NCBI RefSeq assembly: GCF_022788695.1
Contig: NZ_CP085157.1
Coordinates: 1 to 64,000, forward strand
DNA: 64,000 bases
Direction: 5' to 3'
From: Pseudosulfitobacter sp. DSM 107133
GTDB lineage: Bacteria; Pseudomonadota; Alphaproteobacteria; Rhodobacterales; Rhodobacteraceae
This document shows, piece by piece, positions 31,958 through 41,381 of the stretch (its first letter is position 1; each line of letters opens with the position of its first letter). The notes under the pieces were generated by a model. It was not told the DNA's origin. It saw only the letters and a program-made list of their open reading frames with translations, and did no database searches. A program made the translations under genes and the position numbers.

Positions 31958-32506
31958 ATGTCCAAACGCCTCTCCACCATTGCCCGACAGGAGGTTCTCC
32001 GGCTCGCCGCGCAAGGGCTTGGCGATGGGGAGATCGCCGCGCGTGTTGGCTGCTCCCGGCCCACTGTCGCCCGCGTGCGGGCGCGCGGCGTGGTGACGGA
32101 TCGAACCACAAAGGGCCGCGTGCTGCAGGTTCGGGTGTCCGCCCGTGAGGCCGAAGCATTCGAGGCGCTTGTGGCTGAGACGGGCATGACCACGTCGGGT
32201 CTGCTCCGGCACATGATCCGTCTGTCATCCGGCATTGTCGCGTTTCGCCGGGACGAGGTCACGGCGCTCAAGGCGTCGGCCAATCAGCTCAATGCCTTGG
32301 CGCGCAATCTTGTGCAGATGCTGAAGCTTGCCCATGCGGGCAAGCTGCGGTGGAACGCGCGCGACGCGGCAATGGTCGGTCGGCTTGCGGACCGGGCTGA
32401 AGAGGTTGCCCGGGCCGTGCAGGCTTTGCGCGCGGCCTCGCTGCGCGGGTCCTTCGTCCGGGTGTCCGATCTTCGGGACGTTGGGGAGGGGCAGCGCGAT
32501 GGCTGA
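31958..32506 (+). CDS. Relaxosome accessory DNA-binding protein (VirD1-like)
   Basis: A 182-residue protein from the ATG at 31958. The N-terminus is a helix-turn-helix (ARQEVLRLAAQGLGDGEIAARVGCSRPTVARVRARG, about 8-42). A ribbon-helix-helix-like segment follows (LQVRVSAREAEAFEALVAETGMTTSGLLRHMI), then a long helix. This combination, immediately before a relaxase whose start overlaps its last eight bases, fits the MobC/VirD1 role: binding oriT, opening the strands and recruiting the relaxase. No good ribosome binding site is visible; the gene starts about 100 bp after the hairpin cluster. Name withheld because similarity to VirD1 is by role, not by recognised sequence. Confidence 0.75.
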   Translation: MSKRLSTIARQEVLRLAAQGLGDGEIAARVGCSRPTVARVRARGVVTDRTTKGRVLQVRVSAREAEAFEALVAETGMTTSGLLRHMIRLSSGIVAFRRDEVTALKASANQLNALARNLVQMLKLAHAGKLRWNARDAAMVGRLADRAEEVARAVQALRAASLRGSFVRVSDLRDVGEGQRDG

Positions 32507-34373
32507 AACACGCACCCTCCAGCAGGCGGTATTGGGCGAGATACTGCCTCATGTGGGGCGGCGGTCTGCAGCCATGGCAGGCGAGGCGCGCGTATCTTCG
32601 GGCCGTCGGCGTGGCACGTCCGGCGGGGCAGTTGCGGTAATGTCCTGGAACGCGCTGCGGGTGCCGCAAAGCGTGGTGAAGCGGGTTGGCTCGGGCGGGT
32701 GTCATTCACCCAAAGAGTTGCGCAGACAGATGAAGTACATCCTGCGCGACGAGGCGCAGGTCGCAGCCTGGTCGAACCAGATCGGCATCGATCGTGTCTT
32801 TGGCGAGCGTGGCATGGAAAATGTCATTGCCGATTGGAGTGCTTCCTGGTGCGGGGCGCCGAAACGGGGTCACACCGATCACATCATCCTGTCCTTTCCC
32901 AAGGGAACCGAGGCGGAGTTGGCGGAAGCCATCTCGCGCGAATGGGCGCAGGAGGTGTTCGGCGGGGATTACCGGGATCGATATCGGTATGTGGCGGCCC
33001 TTCATTGCAACACAGATCATGTGCATGCCCATGTTCTTGTTGACAAGGTCGGGATGGAGGACGGCAAGTTCCTCTCGATCAGCCGCCATTCCGAGATCAG
33101 CTATGACATGATGCGCGAGCTGCATGCGCAGATCGCGGGCGAGCACGGGCTGGTGCTGAACGCCTCTTCCCGTCTGTCGCGTGGCATCATGGAAAACGCC
33201 CCGCGGGACACCGATTTGCAGGCGGCCCGCAAGGAGGGACGGGAGCCAGTGGTTGCCCCGCTGGATCCTGAAAGCCGCGCTCTGCGAGAGGCCGAGATAC
33301 GCACACACGCCGAGGGGTATCGGCAGCTGGCGCAACTTGCGGGGATGGGCCTGGAGGCCGACACCCCTCCGGATGGATGGATGGGGCGCATCGCGGTGGG
33401 CGCAGAGCTTGCCGCCACCAACTTGATGAAAGGAATGCCGGTGAAAGAAGGGTTTGCCGAAGGGGTTGAGATCCCCGTTGCCGGAGCGGATGTGATCGGT
33501 CGTCTGGTCGCCGCCCGCGAGACATTGCAAGCGGAAGCCGACACCGCCTGGAGCGCCATTCAGGACATGGCGCCCGGTGCCGAAAAGGTCGAACTGGAAC
33601 AGCTCTTTGCCGGGCAGGCCCGCGAAATGGGCACGCTTCTGGGCCGCGACTTTCTTGCGGATCATTCTTCATCGGTGTCGCCCGAGCGCGATCCCTACAG
33701 AGTGCAAGGGTTTGCGGGGCTGGCTGCACGGGCAGGAGACGAGGGCCATCCGCTCTCGGCTGAGGCCGATGCTGCACTGGGTCATTTCCGGGCGGAATTG
33801 GCGCGGGTTCTGGCACCGATGGAGGCACGGCTCGAGGAGGCGGGCAGCAGCGTCGAAGAAGTCGCTGCCCGTTTCACCGCACCCCATCGCAGCGAGGCGC
33901 AACTCGAAGCCTCACGCCCAGTGGACGCACAGGAGCGCGCGGACTGGCTTGGGCTGGAACGCGATCTGCAGGCGCGCGCGCGTGATGTTTTTGCGGGGCT
34001 GCACATGGATCGTGATCTTTTGGCGGATCTGGCGCGTCAGGACATTCTCGACGCGGGGCAGGGCAGTCGCCTTGCCGACATCGCCACGCTGGACAAGCTG
34101 ATCTCCGACGTGCGGCAAGACCTGCGCGACGGGGATATGGATCAGTTGGCAGCGGGCCGGATCGATCCGCTCATGGACCGCATCGAAGACCCTGGTCTGC
34201 GACAAGCCGTGTTCTCGGAGTTAAAGGCCATCGCCGCAGTGGATGCGGGTGATGACATTGCCGGTCGCGACAGCGAACCCGCCGCCACCTACCGGACCCG
34301 TATCGAGACTTTCGAGCGCGCCGAGGAGCGGGGGCGCGACCGGGACGATACCAGTGGCGATTACGGCCTCTAG
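32499..34373 (+). CDS. VirD2-like relaxase (MOBP type)
   Basis: DNA-nicking relaxase of 624 residues, starting at 32499 by overlap with the previous gene (GGGGAGGGG upstream). The relaxase domain occupies about residues 45-230. The probable catalytic tyrosine is Y80 in ELRRQMKYILRD, which lines up with the QLEYLSR motif of VirD2. HTDHIILSFPKG lies near 124-135 and the metal-binding histidines are in NTDHVHAHVLVDK near 171-183. The long C-terminal part is acidic and helical and probably carries the translocation signal recognised by VirD4. It should nick oriT and lead the strand through the T4SS. The next gene, virD4, begins 12 bp after its stop. Confidence 0.87.
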   Translation: MAETRTLQQAVLGEILPHVGRRSAAMAGEARVSSGRRRGTSGGAVAVMSWNALRVPQSVVKRVGSGGCHSPKELRRQMKYILRDEAQVAAWSNQIGIDRVFGERGMENVIADWSASWCGAPKRGHTDHIILSFPKGTEAELAEAISREWAQEVFGGDYRDRYRYVAALHCNTDHVHAHVLVDKVGMEDGKFLSISRHSEISYDMMRELHAQIAGEHGLVLNASSRLSRGIMENAPRDTDLQAARKEGREPVVAPLDPESRALREAEIRTHAEGYRQLAQLAGMGLEADTPPDGWMGRIAVGAELAATNLMKGMPVKEGFAEGVEIPVAGADVIGRLVAARETLQAEADTAWSAIQDMAPGAEKVELEQLFAGQAREMGTLLGRDFLADHSSSVSPERDPYRVQGFAGLAARAGDEGHPLSAEADAALGHFRAELARVLAPMEARLEEAGSSVEEVAARFTAPHRSEAQLEASRPVDAQERADWLGLERDLQARARDVFAGLHMDRDLLADLARQDILDAGQGSRLADIATLDKLISDVRQDLRDGDMDQLAAGRIDPLMDRIEDPGLRQAVFSELKAIAAVDAGDDIAGRDSEPAATYRTRIETFERAEERGRDRDDTSGDYGL

Positions 34374-34385
34374 AGGATTCAAAAC

Positions 34386-36317
34386 ATGCTGCATGCAATG
34401 GAAAGCCGTTGGCGGTATCCGATCGCCATCCTGCTCGGTCTCGGTGTTGGCACCTGGATCGGTGCCGCGATCGCCACGCTCTATCTGATGGCGCGATTTG
34501 GCGAAGACCTGGGTGGGTTCGATATTTTCGAACTTTGGTTGCTCAATCTGTCTGATCCACGGATCAAGGCAAACCCTGCGGTGGAACATACTGCGTGGCT
34601 CATCACGGCACTTCCTGCCCTGCTTCTGGCGGCGACAGGAGCGACATCCGTTCATCGCGGGTCGCTCACCGATTATGATGATGCGCATTTCCAGTCGCGT
34701 CCCGAGCTCCGCCGCAACCGTATGTCGGCGTCTCTTTCCCAGAACGGCTTTCTGTTCGGCAAGCTCGGGTCACCTGCGTCCCGCGCGCCTTTCGTGTCGG
34801 CCACGCCAGATCGCTTCCCACACGCAATGATGATCGCGCCAACGGGCCGGGGCAAAGGGGTAGGCTTCGTTTTGCCAAACCTTTTGCACTTCCAGGGCAG
34901 TGCCGTGATCCTTGACGTCAAGGGCGAGAATTTCGAGAAGACATCCATCCACCGCCAAAAGGCGCTGAACAATCAGGTCTGGTACTTTTCGCCCTATGAC
35001 TACGTTCAGCCCGAAGGTAAAAACGGGCCTGTCCTGACCCGCACGCACCGGTTCAATCCTCTCCAGCGCATTGCCGATCTGCCCAGCCCCGAGCAGCAAT
35101 ACACCGCCGTAAACACCATGGCGGACTTGTTCCTCATCGTCGAAAGCGTGAACGCGCAGAGCTTTTTCCAGGCCGGACGCAGCCTGTTCGTGGCGTCTTG
35201 CCTCTATGCCATCGAGACCGGAAAGCCGACGATCGGTGAGGCGTTGCGGATCATGACTGGCGGCGGCAATAAAAAGGAATTCTACAAACGGGCCGCCATG
35301 CAGACCGCAAACCCGGTGGTGGCAGAGATTTTCCTGAGCATGGCCGACGAAGTGGATAAGATTCTCGATTCCTATGTCAGTGTGATCCGCGGGGCCGGAT
35401 TGGAGCTCTGGCTCGATCCGGCGGTGGACCGGGCAACACAGGCAAGCGATTTCGACTTCGGGACGTTCCGACGAGAGCCACAGTCGCTCTATATTGTCGT
35501 GCAGCCGGAGCACCTGAAAACACTGGCCCCCCTGATCCGGCTCCTGTTCGCCGATGCCATCGCATGTCTGCAGCGCGCGCATCCCGGACCGGACGAGGCA
35601 CATCCCGTCATGTTCCTGATGGATGAATTCGACCAACTGGGCAAACAACCCCTGGTCTTGCAGAGCATCAAGACGATCCGCTCCTATGGCGGGCGGCTCT
35701 TTATCATCTCGCAGTCGATCCCCGGTCTTGAGGGCATCTATGGCGAAACCGACCGCCGCGCGCTGCAGGCCGGTGCGGGTGTGCAGATCTACATGACCCC
35801 GCAGGATGATCGCACCGCCGACGTGCTGTCCGCAGCCCTCGGCAAGCGCACGATCGTGGGCAAGACCAGATCACAGGCAACCGTGCGCAAGCTCTCGGAA
35901 AGTGCAAATATCAGCCGTCGCTCGGAAGAACGGGCGCTGGTATCCCCCGCTGAATTGCTGCGTTTCCCGCTCGACAAGGTCCTTGTCCTGCCCGAGGGGC
36001 AATATCCCATCAAGGCGGATCACATCCGCTACTATGCGGACCGGCATTTTGAGGAGATCGACAAAGCACGGCAGGGGCATTCCTTGCCCTATCCTCCTGC
36101 TGCAGCGCCAGTCTCGAACAGGCCGAAGAAAATCACCCTCGAGCATTCAGAACCTGCAGCACCCGCGGCGATCTCCATGGGCGACAAGGAATTCGAGACT
36201 GCGGTGCAGACCTACACAGGCGCGCTACAGGGATACGCAGAAGCCGCGAGGGCAAAGCCAAAGAAAACACGTTTTGGTGGTCGGGCGCGCTCTTCGGACG
36301 CAAAGGCGAGGGGATGA
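34386..36317 (+). CDS. virD4: T4SS coupling protein VirD4/TraG
   Basis: A 643-residue coupling ATPase. Two N-terminal membrane helices (about 10-35 and 71-87) anchor it in the inner membrane. The motor domain has Walker A PTGRGKGVG (about 150-158), followed by LDVKGENFEKTS, a large all-alpha insertion, and Walker B MFLMDEFDQLG (about 407-417) with the sensor-like IISQSIPGLEGIYG. It links the relaxosome to the VirB channel and pumps the strand. It is last in the relaxase operon, convergent with the leftward defence operon 43 bp away. Normally virD4 and virB11 lie close together; here about 9.3 kb of defence genes separates them. Confidence 0.93.
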   Translation: MLHAMESRWRYPIAILLGLGVGTWIGAAIATLYLMARFGEDLGGFDIFELWLLNLSDPRIKANPAVEHTAWLITALPALLLAATGATSVHRGSLTDYDDAHFQSRPELRRNRMSASLSQNGFLFGKLGSPASRAPFVSATPDRFPHAMMIAPTGRGKGVGFVLPNLLHFQGSAVILDVKGENFEKTSIHRQKALNNQVWYFSPYDYVQPEGKNGPVLTRTHRFNPLQRIADLPSPEQQYTAVNTMADLFLIVESVNAQSFFQAGRSLFVASCLYAIETGKPTIGEALRIMTGGGNKKEFYKRAAMQTANPVVAEIFLSMADEVDKILDSYVSVIRGAGLELWLDPAVDRATQASDFDFGTFRREPQSLYIVVQPEHLKTLAPLIRLLFADAIACLQRAHPGPDEAHPVMFLMDEFDQLGKQPLVLQSIKTIRSYGGRLFIISQSIPGLEGIYGETDRRALQAGAGVQIYMTPQDDRTADVLSAALGKRTIVGKTRSQATVRKLSESANISRRSEERALVSPAELLRFPLDKVLVLPEGQYPIKADHIRYYADRHFEEIDKARQGHSLPYPPAAAPVSNRPKKITLEHSEPAAPAAISMGDKEFETAVQTYTGALQGYAEAARAKPKKTRFGGRARSSDAKARG

Positions 36318-36359
36318 TCTGGAAATCGAATGTGGCTGTGCTGTTCTGCCATGCGCCAG

Positions 36360-37550
36360 CTATGAGACAGATACCAATCGCGCCTGTTTCGGGTCATAGA
36401 CATAGCCCGAAATCGTCCCGTCCTTGATCCGTTCAACTGCATCCTTTATCGCGAATATTGGCACGAGAAACCACTCTCTCGGAATCACGGGCCTACCAAA
36501 GCGATCCATGATCTCGATCTCGAGCCGCGCGGGCTCGAAGATGCGATGGATCAGGTTCTCCAGTTTTGTCCGATTGATGTTGTAGAGTTCATAAGTCGCA
36601 ACCACCTCGACGTTCGCCATCAGAAACGTTGGTTGCAGATGTGCGCCAGCGATCCGCTTTTCAACGCTCATATTGGTGACGCCGATCTTGTGTACGAGTT
36701 CGCGATTTTCGGCCACAAGTGGATGATCGGATTTGCTGCGAAGCACATAAATGATCCCGCTCGCCTCATCACCGTCGAGTGTCTGATCGGAAAAAAGTGG
36801 CCCTGCCGATGGATCGGTGATCCGCCGTCCGGCGTCGTCCTTGTTCAACGCGCGCTGAAGCGAGCGCATCAGCATGTTGCTCTCGGTCCCGTTGTCGAAA
36901 ATCACCCGCAGACGCGCATCCGTGCGACCTTGCTCGTTGGTGATGGTCTCGCCCTTGTCGGCGACATAGGCCTTTTGACCGCTGACAATGAAGAAGCGTC
37001 CCTTCTCGATCTCGGCTTTCATCTCGAACGGGCGAGTTTCGCGCAAGCCGCTATCCAGTTCTTTCTGGACCTGCTCGAACAAGGGTTTGAACGTCGCGAA
37101 ATCCTTGCATTTCTCGCGGTTTGCGACTTCATCGGCGGCCTTTTTCTCGGCTGTTGACCGGACATGCTTCAATTCCGTGAGGGGTGATTTAGCAACTTCC
37201 ACGCCCAGTTCGGCGAGGAGGGCATCGTCATCGAGGTCATCGGAGTCTGATGCTGAGGGCGCAGGGGTGTTTGCTAGGAGACCCTGCTCGTCGAGTGGGG
37301 CAAGGAGGTCGCGGCATTCCTGCAAGTCGCGGATCCGATCAAGACGCACGGCGTAGAGGCGTTCAAAGATATCACGATCCTCCCCGTGCTGGGGAGGCCG
37401 GCCATGCTCATCTGCAAATCGCAAGATTTCCTCAAAACCTGCGATGATGCGTTCTTCGCGTGGTGTGCGGCTGAGCTGCTTCTTGACCTCGACCTCGACG
37501 CCAAGCTCAGCAAGGAGGGCGTCGTCTTCGTCCGTGAAACCCTTAGCCAT
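36360..37550 (-). CDS. GIY-YIG nuclease-domain protein of the defence operon
   Basis: A 396-residue protein ending the leftward defence operon. The C-terminal domain (about 262-370) matches GIY-YIG/T5orf172 nucleases: GIIYVLRSKS replaces GIY, HKIGVTNMSVEKRIAGAHLQ carries the YIG-equivalent strand and catalytic arginine, and ENLIHRIFEPARLEIEI supplies the glutamate helix. The N-terminal part contains the 12-residue motif DDALLAELGVEV twice (9-20 and 108-119), which suggests an internal duplication for protein binding. Its start overlaps the helicase stop by 8 bp. As a nuclease beside a methyltransferase and helicase it is the likely cutting subunit. Confidence 0.83.
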   Translation of the reverse strand: MAKGFTDEDDALLAELGVEVEVKKQLSRTPREERIIAGFEEILRFADEHGRPPQHGEDRDIFERLYAVRLDRIRDLQECRDLLAPLDEQGLLANTPAPSASDSDDLDDDALLAELGVEVAKSPLTELKHVRSTAEKKAADEVANREKCKDFATFKPLFEQVQKELDSGLRETRPFEMKAEIEKGRFFIVSGQKAYVADKGETITNEQGRTDARLRVIFDNGTESNMLMRSLQRALNKDDAGRRITDPSAGPLFSDQTLDGDEASGIIYVLRSKSDHPLVAENRELVHKIGVTNMSVEKRIAGAHLQPTFLMANVEVVATYELYNINRTKLENLIHRIFEPARLEIEIMDRFGRPVIPREWFLVPIFAIKDAVERIKDGTISGYVYDPKQARLVSVS

Positions 37551-39591
37551 TGGCAGCCTCCTGCTTCATGCGCGCGAGATACGCCACGCCTTCGGCCATT
37601 TTCTTCTCCCACGGATCAGGCGATGTGATGGAAGGCAGACGGCCCCGCTCCTGCTTGAACTTGACGGCGCGTTTCGCCAGATCTCGCGCCTCGTCCGGTG
37701 ACAGTTGCACCTTTTTCGCCGAGATGACGGCCTGGACCTGCCGAAGGCTTTCCTCGCTCATCGTCTTTGCCAGAATCGAGTAGGCTTCGCCGAACGGGTT
37801 GATGCGATCAATCAGATCGATGTCGAGTTCGCGCACGTCCATTGCGAATTTGCGCACCCCGTCGATCAAGGCGGTATTGCCGGTTGTTTCTGTGTCATCG
37901 CGGTTCGACAGCGCGATCTCTTTCGCCTTTTGGGTCAGGTTCAGCGCAGCAACTGCGTGTTGGCGCACCGCTTCCTGATCCTCTGCATCTAGCTCTGGGA
38001 ACCTGGCACCGACAATCTTGCCCATGCGAACCTGCGTCAGTTCCTCCGGCACCAGCTCTTCGTCGAAGAGACCCCGTTCGATCGTAGTCTTGTCCTGAAC
38101 GAAAGCTGTGATCACCTCATTGAGGTCCTCTTGGCAGATGCGCTTGGCTTCCTTGCTCTTGGGTTCGACCAGACCTTTGATTTCGATCTGGAACTGCCCG
38201 CTGGCCTCGCTGAAGCCAACGTTCTCTTTGTTGGGGTCATAGCCGCCCTCGCCGTAATCGAACCCTTCGACAGGGCCACTTTTCACGGTCTTGGGCGTGA
38301 AGTTGAAACGTGGGGCCAGCACCTGCTCCATCAGCAGGCTTGCAGCGATCGCCTTCAGTGTATCGTTGACTGCCTCGGTCACGGCTTCGGCCGCGGCGTC
38401 GGGCTCCGCGATAAGGTTGGTGAACCGCGCTCGGGTCTTGCCCTCGGCATCGCGGGTGGCGCGGCCGATGATCTGCACGATCTCCGTCAGGCTGGCGCGA
38501 TAACCCACCGTCAGGGCGTGTTCGCACCAGATCCAATCGAACCCTTCTTTCGCCATACCCAGGGCGATGATGATGTCGACATGATCGCGGTTGTTCTTCT
38601 GCGTGGAGTCTTTCAGCGCGGCGGAAACCTTGTCACGCTTGGATGGCTCGTCGTCCACCAGATCGGCGATGCGTAAGACTCGCTCGTCGGGCGTCTTGAC
38701 CAGCTGAAAGCCTGTGATGGGATCCGCTCCCTGCCAATCGCCCAGGGCGTCAATGATATGCTCGACCTCGCGATGCTTGTCCTTGGTGCTTTCGCGCGAG
38801 TTCACGTTCGGGATGTGAAGGATTGTCTTCTCGGTCGGATCCAAAACCTTGAGGATGTCGTCCGCATAGGACCCGGAATAGAAGAAATACCCGATGTCGA
38901 GCGTCTTGAGGTATTTGTAACCATTCAACTGCTGATAGTAGGTATAGGTAAAGGTATCGAACTTTGCCTCATCTTCGGGCGACAGAACGGCTTCGGCATC
39001 GCCGCGGAAATAGGACCCGGTCATCGCAACCAGATGCACCTTGTCGCGCGCGACCAGTGCGCCCAGATGCGTGCCCAGCTTGTTATCAGGGTTGGCAGAG
39101 ACGTGGTGAAACTCGTCTACCGCGATGAGCCGATCATCAAACGCTTCAATCCCGAACTTGTCCACGGCGAACCGAAAGGTCGCGTGGGTGCAGACCAGAA
39201 TCTTGTCGTCGCTCGCCAGAAACTTGCCGACAGCGCCGACCTTGCCGTCATCCCCGCCGGGAGCGTTGCATAGGTTCCATCGCGGTTGCACGGTCCAGTC
39301 TGCCCAGAAGCCGTACTTGCTCAGCGGCTCGTCGTTGAAGCTGGACCCGATGGACTTTTCCGGCACCACGACGATGGCCTGGCGCAGGCCCTGATTGTGC
39401 AGCTTGTCGAGCGCGATGAACATCAGCGCGCGGCTCTTGCCCGAGGCCGGGGGCGACTTGATCAGCAGGTATTGCTCGCCCCGCTTCTCATAGGCACCCT
39501 CTTGCATTTCGCGCATGCCAAGCTCGTTCGATTTGGTCGAGCTTCCATTGGCCGCGTAATTGACAGAGACGGAAGGAACCTGCTGTGTCAT
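37543..39591 (-). CDS. DEAD-like superfamily 2 helicase of the defence operon
   Basis: A 682-residue ATP-dependent helicase/translocase. Walker A is KSPPASGKS (about 45-53), the DEAD-box equivalent is AVDEFHHVSAN (about 156-166), motif III is MTGSYFRGD, and motif VI is EIVQIIGRATRDAEGK (about 375-390), all in the order of type I/III restriction-type helicases. The C-terminal third is helical and without nuclease motifs, so cutting must come from a partner, presumably the overlapping GIY-YIG protein. The 5' region holds an 18 bp direct repeat. The bases around its ATG (GAAAACATCATGAC) recur at the start of the AlbA_2 gene, hinting at common control. Confidence 0.86.
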   Translation of the reverse strand: MTQQVPSVSVNYAANGSSTKSNELGMREMQEGAYEKRGEQYLLIKSPPASGKSRALMFIALDKLHNQGLRQAIVVVPEKSIGSSFNDEPLSKYGFWADWTVQPRWNLCNAPGGDDGKVGAVGKFLASDDKILVCTHATFRFAVDKFGIEAFDDRLIAVDEFHHVSANPDNKLGTHLGALVARDKVHLVAMTGSYFRGDAEAVLSPEDEAKFDTFTYTYYQQLNGYKYLKTLDIGYFFYSGSYADDILKVLDPTEKTILHIPNVNSRESTKDKHREVEHIIDALGDWQGADPITGFQLVKTPDERVLRIADLVDDEPSKRDKVSAALKDSTQKNNRDHVDIIIALGMAKEGFDWIWCEHALTVGYRASLTEIVQIIGRATRDAEGKTRARFTNLIAEPDAAAEAVTEAVNDTLKAIAASLLMEQVLAPRFNFTPKTVKSGPVEGFDYGEGGYDPNKENVGFSEASGQFQIEIKGLVEPKSKEAKRICQEDLNEVITAFVQDKTTIERGLFDEELVPEELTQVRMGKIVGARFPELDAEDQEAVRQHAVAALNLTQKAKEIALSNRDDTETTGNTALIDGVRKFAMDVRELDIDLIDRINPFGEAYSILAKTMSEESLRQVQAVISAKKVQLSPDEARDLAKRAVKFKQERGRLPSITSPDPWEKKMAEGVAYLARMKQEAANG

Positions 39592-39637
39592 GATGTTTTC
39601 CTTCTGAGGGGCGCGGAATCATTCGCTTTGGGGCAGG

Positions 39638-39754
39638 CAATCAAAACCCGATCAAGTAGCGATACCGCACCCTGCCTATCGTAACAGTATGATTTATATG
39701 TATTTTCCAATTTACGCCCTCTAGCCCACATACGCACAATCAAAACCCGATCAA
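39638..39754. repeat. 18 bp direct repeat upstream of the helicase gene
   Basis: CAATCAAAACCCGATCAA at 39638-39655 and again, identical, at 39737-39754, start to start 99 bp. Both lie in the 175 bp gap before the helicase start. Candidate operators, or traces of an insertion. Confidence 0.62.
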
Positions 39755-39766
39755 ATGTTGTCCCTG

Positions 39767-41239
39767 TCACGCCCATGAGGGGACATATCCGGCCCGAGGG
39801 CGTTCAGCATCCGCAGGACGGATCAGATCAGCATCCAGCGTTGCGCGAATAACCCGCGATGCCTGCGCAGCGTTCTGGTCGTCGATGCCAAGCCGCTCCC
39901 GAAGTGTCGCGTTCGTCATCTTTTGACCGCCTACGTATTTGAGCGCGGCATGTTGGTAACACGCTCGCACGGCTTCTTCCGGTGTCATGTCCGCAAAGCG
40001 GCGTGGTGCAAACAGAACCACGCGCACGGCGTCTCCCTCCATGCGGAAATCCGGTGGTGGCAACTGGTGTAGCTCAACCGCCGAGATCACCTTGTCGATG
40101 CCGGTGCCTTGTTCTTCGCAAAGTTTCATCCGCCGCATCAACGACGCAAGGGCTTCATTTCGGGAACGCGGCGGCGAGTCCAAAAACCGGTCGGGGCTAA
40201 CCAAGGGGGCGCCCGGGTTCGTGATCTCCATGCGATCACTGAACAACTCGATGAGTGGTCCTGCACCGGTGATTGTCATGTCTTGGTGGATCAATGCGTT
40301 GGCGATCAATTCGCGGATCGCGATCGACGGATAAAGTGGTCGCTCCTCGCGGAATGCTTTTCCGATCAGTTCGTTGCGAGGCAGAAGGCCGTCGATATAG
40401 TCCACCAGCCCCTGAAAACCCGCTGCATAGCCGCGCTGGCCATCCTGGCGGTGGCTCACGTCATCTGCACGTCCGGTGCCGGCATAGGCCACGAAACGGA
40501 CGCCTTTGCGCTCTACAGAGGGGCCGAAATCGGCAAGTTTCTTGGCATACAGGATTGCACCCAGATTGGTGATGTTCCAACGGTCGCTTACATCTTTCTG
40601 GATCAGGCGATCCGCCAATAGCCTGTCGAAGATCCCCTGCCTGTTATCCGGCAAGGGCTGGCCCGTAAGATCGAAGTAGTTGGCGTAATTCAGCCGCTCA
40701 AGAACGTCGTCGCCGGTTAGGAACTGCGCCGCGACCCCTGTCTCCCAAGCGTAGGGCTGCAACTTGGCCCAGAGGGAACGCAGGCGTTCCGGATGGTCGG
40801 AGAGGCGCGGCGTGGCGCTGCCGATGCGCAAATAGGCTGTGCGGTCAAATTCTACCGGGGCGGTTGCGGCGGCGGGGATGGTCAGCAGGATCAGGCGCCC
40901 CCCATCGTGATCGACTTCTTCGAAACGAAACTCGATGCTTGGCGACAGGTGGTTCGCAATCCACAGTTCGAGCGGCTGCCCCTTCTCCTTCTTCACTGTC
41001 GGCTCAAAAACCGTGCCGACAGCCGCATGATCACCGTCTCGCACCCCCCAAACCACATAGGCAAAGTGCTGATCGGCCAGACGTGCGGCATTGGACAAGG
41101 CCGAGATCAGCTTGCCGATCAACGGTCCGTCAGCATTGTTTTCCTTGAACTCGATCCATGTGGTTTCCGCTGGTTTGGCGCGCAGATCGTCCACCAGCCT
41201 GCGAGTGCGTTCCGCACTCATGACAGGGTCAAGGGTCAT
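39767..41239 (-). CDS. AlbA_2 / HATPase-type ATP-binding protein
   Basis: A 490-residue protein from the ATG at 41239. The N-terminal domain is AlbA_2 (Schlafen-associated): TTWIEFKENNADGPLIGKLISALSNAARL and AYVVWGVRDGDHAAVGTVF (about 27-80). The central part has a winged-helix-like region (NITNLGAILYAKKLADF). The HATPase segment carries IRELIANALIHQDMTI (N box), FSDRMEITNPGAPL and the closing RMKLCEEQGTGIDKVI (G box). Such proteins are annotated as putative transcriptional regulators or RNA/DNA-binding ATPases and occur in defence islands. Here it is the ATPase of the operon with the methyltransferase and helicase. A C-terminal winged helix (TNATLRERLGIDDQNAAQASRVI) may bind DNA. Confidence 0.84.
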   Translation of the reverse strand: MTLDPVMSAERTRRLVDDLRAKPAETTWIEFKENNADGPLIGKLISALSNAARLADQHFAYVVWGVRDGDHAAVGTVFEPTVKKEKGQPLELWIANHLSPSIEFRFEEVDHDGGRLILLTIPAAATAPVEFDRTAYLRIGSATPRLSDHPERLRSLWAKLQPYAWETGVAAQFLTGDDVLERLNYANYFDLTGQPLPDNRQGIFDRLLADRLIQKDVSDRWNITNLGAILYAKKLADFGPSVERKGVRFVAYAGTGRADDVSHRQDGQRGYAAGFQGLVDYIDGLLPRNELIGKAFREERPLYPSIAIRELIANALIHQDMTITGAGPLIELFSDRMEITNPGAPLVSPDRFLDSPPRSRNEALASLMRRMKLCEEQGTGIDKVISAVELHQLPPPDFRMEGDAVRVVLFAPRRFADMTPEEAVRACYQHAALKYVGGQKMTNATLRERLGIDDQNAAQASRVIRATLDADLIRPADAERPRAGYVPSWA

Positions 41240-41381
41240 GATGTTTTCACTTTCTGACCCATCTCGCCCGACCAGCGTTTTTCGTAGGCGCATTCCTGTA
41301 TTGCCCGCCGACCCGGATCGTTCGGCTTAGCCGGACTATCGTTGGTGGCATAAATAATCGAAATGGAGGGAAAACCTTTGA

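Noticed and set aside
39588..39776. A 62-codon leftward frame before the helicase gene
   Set aside because: It spans both direct repeats, overlaps the end of the AlbA_2 gene and lacks a ribosome binding site. It was kept as regulatory DNA instead.
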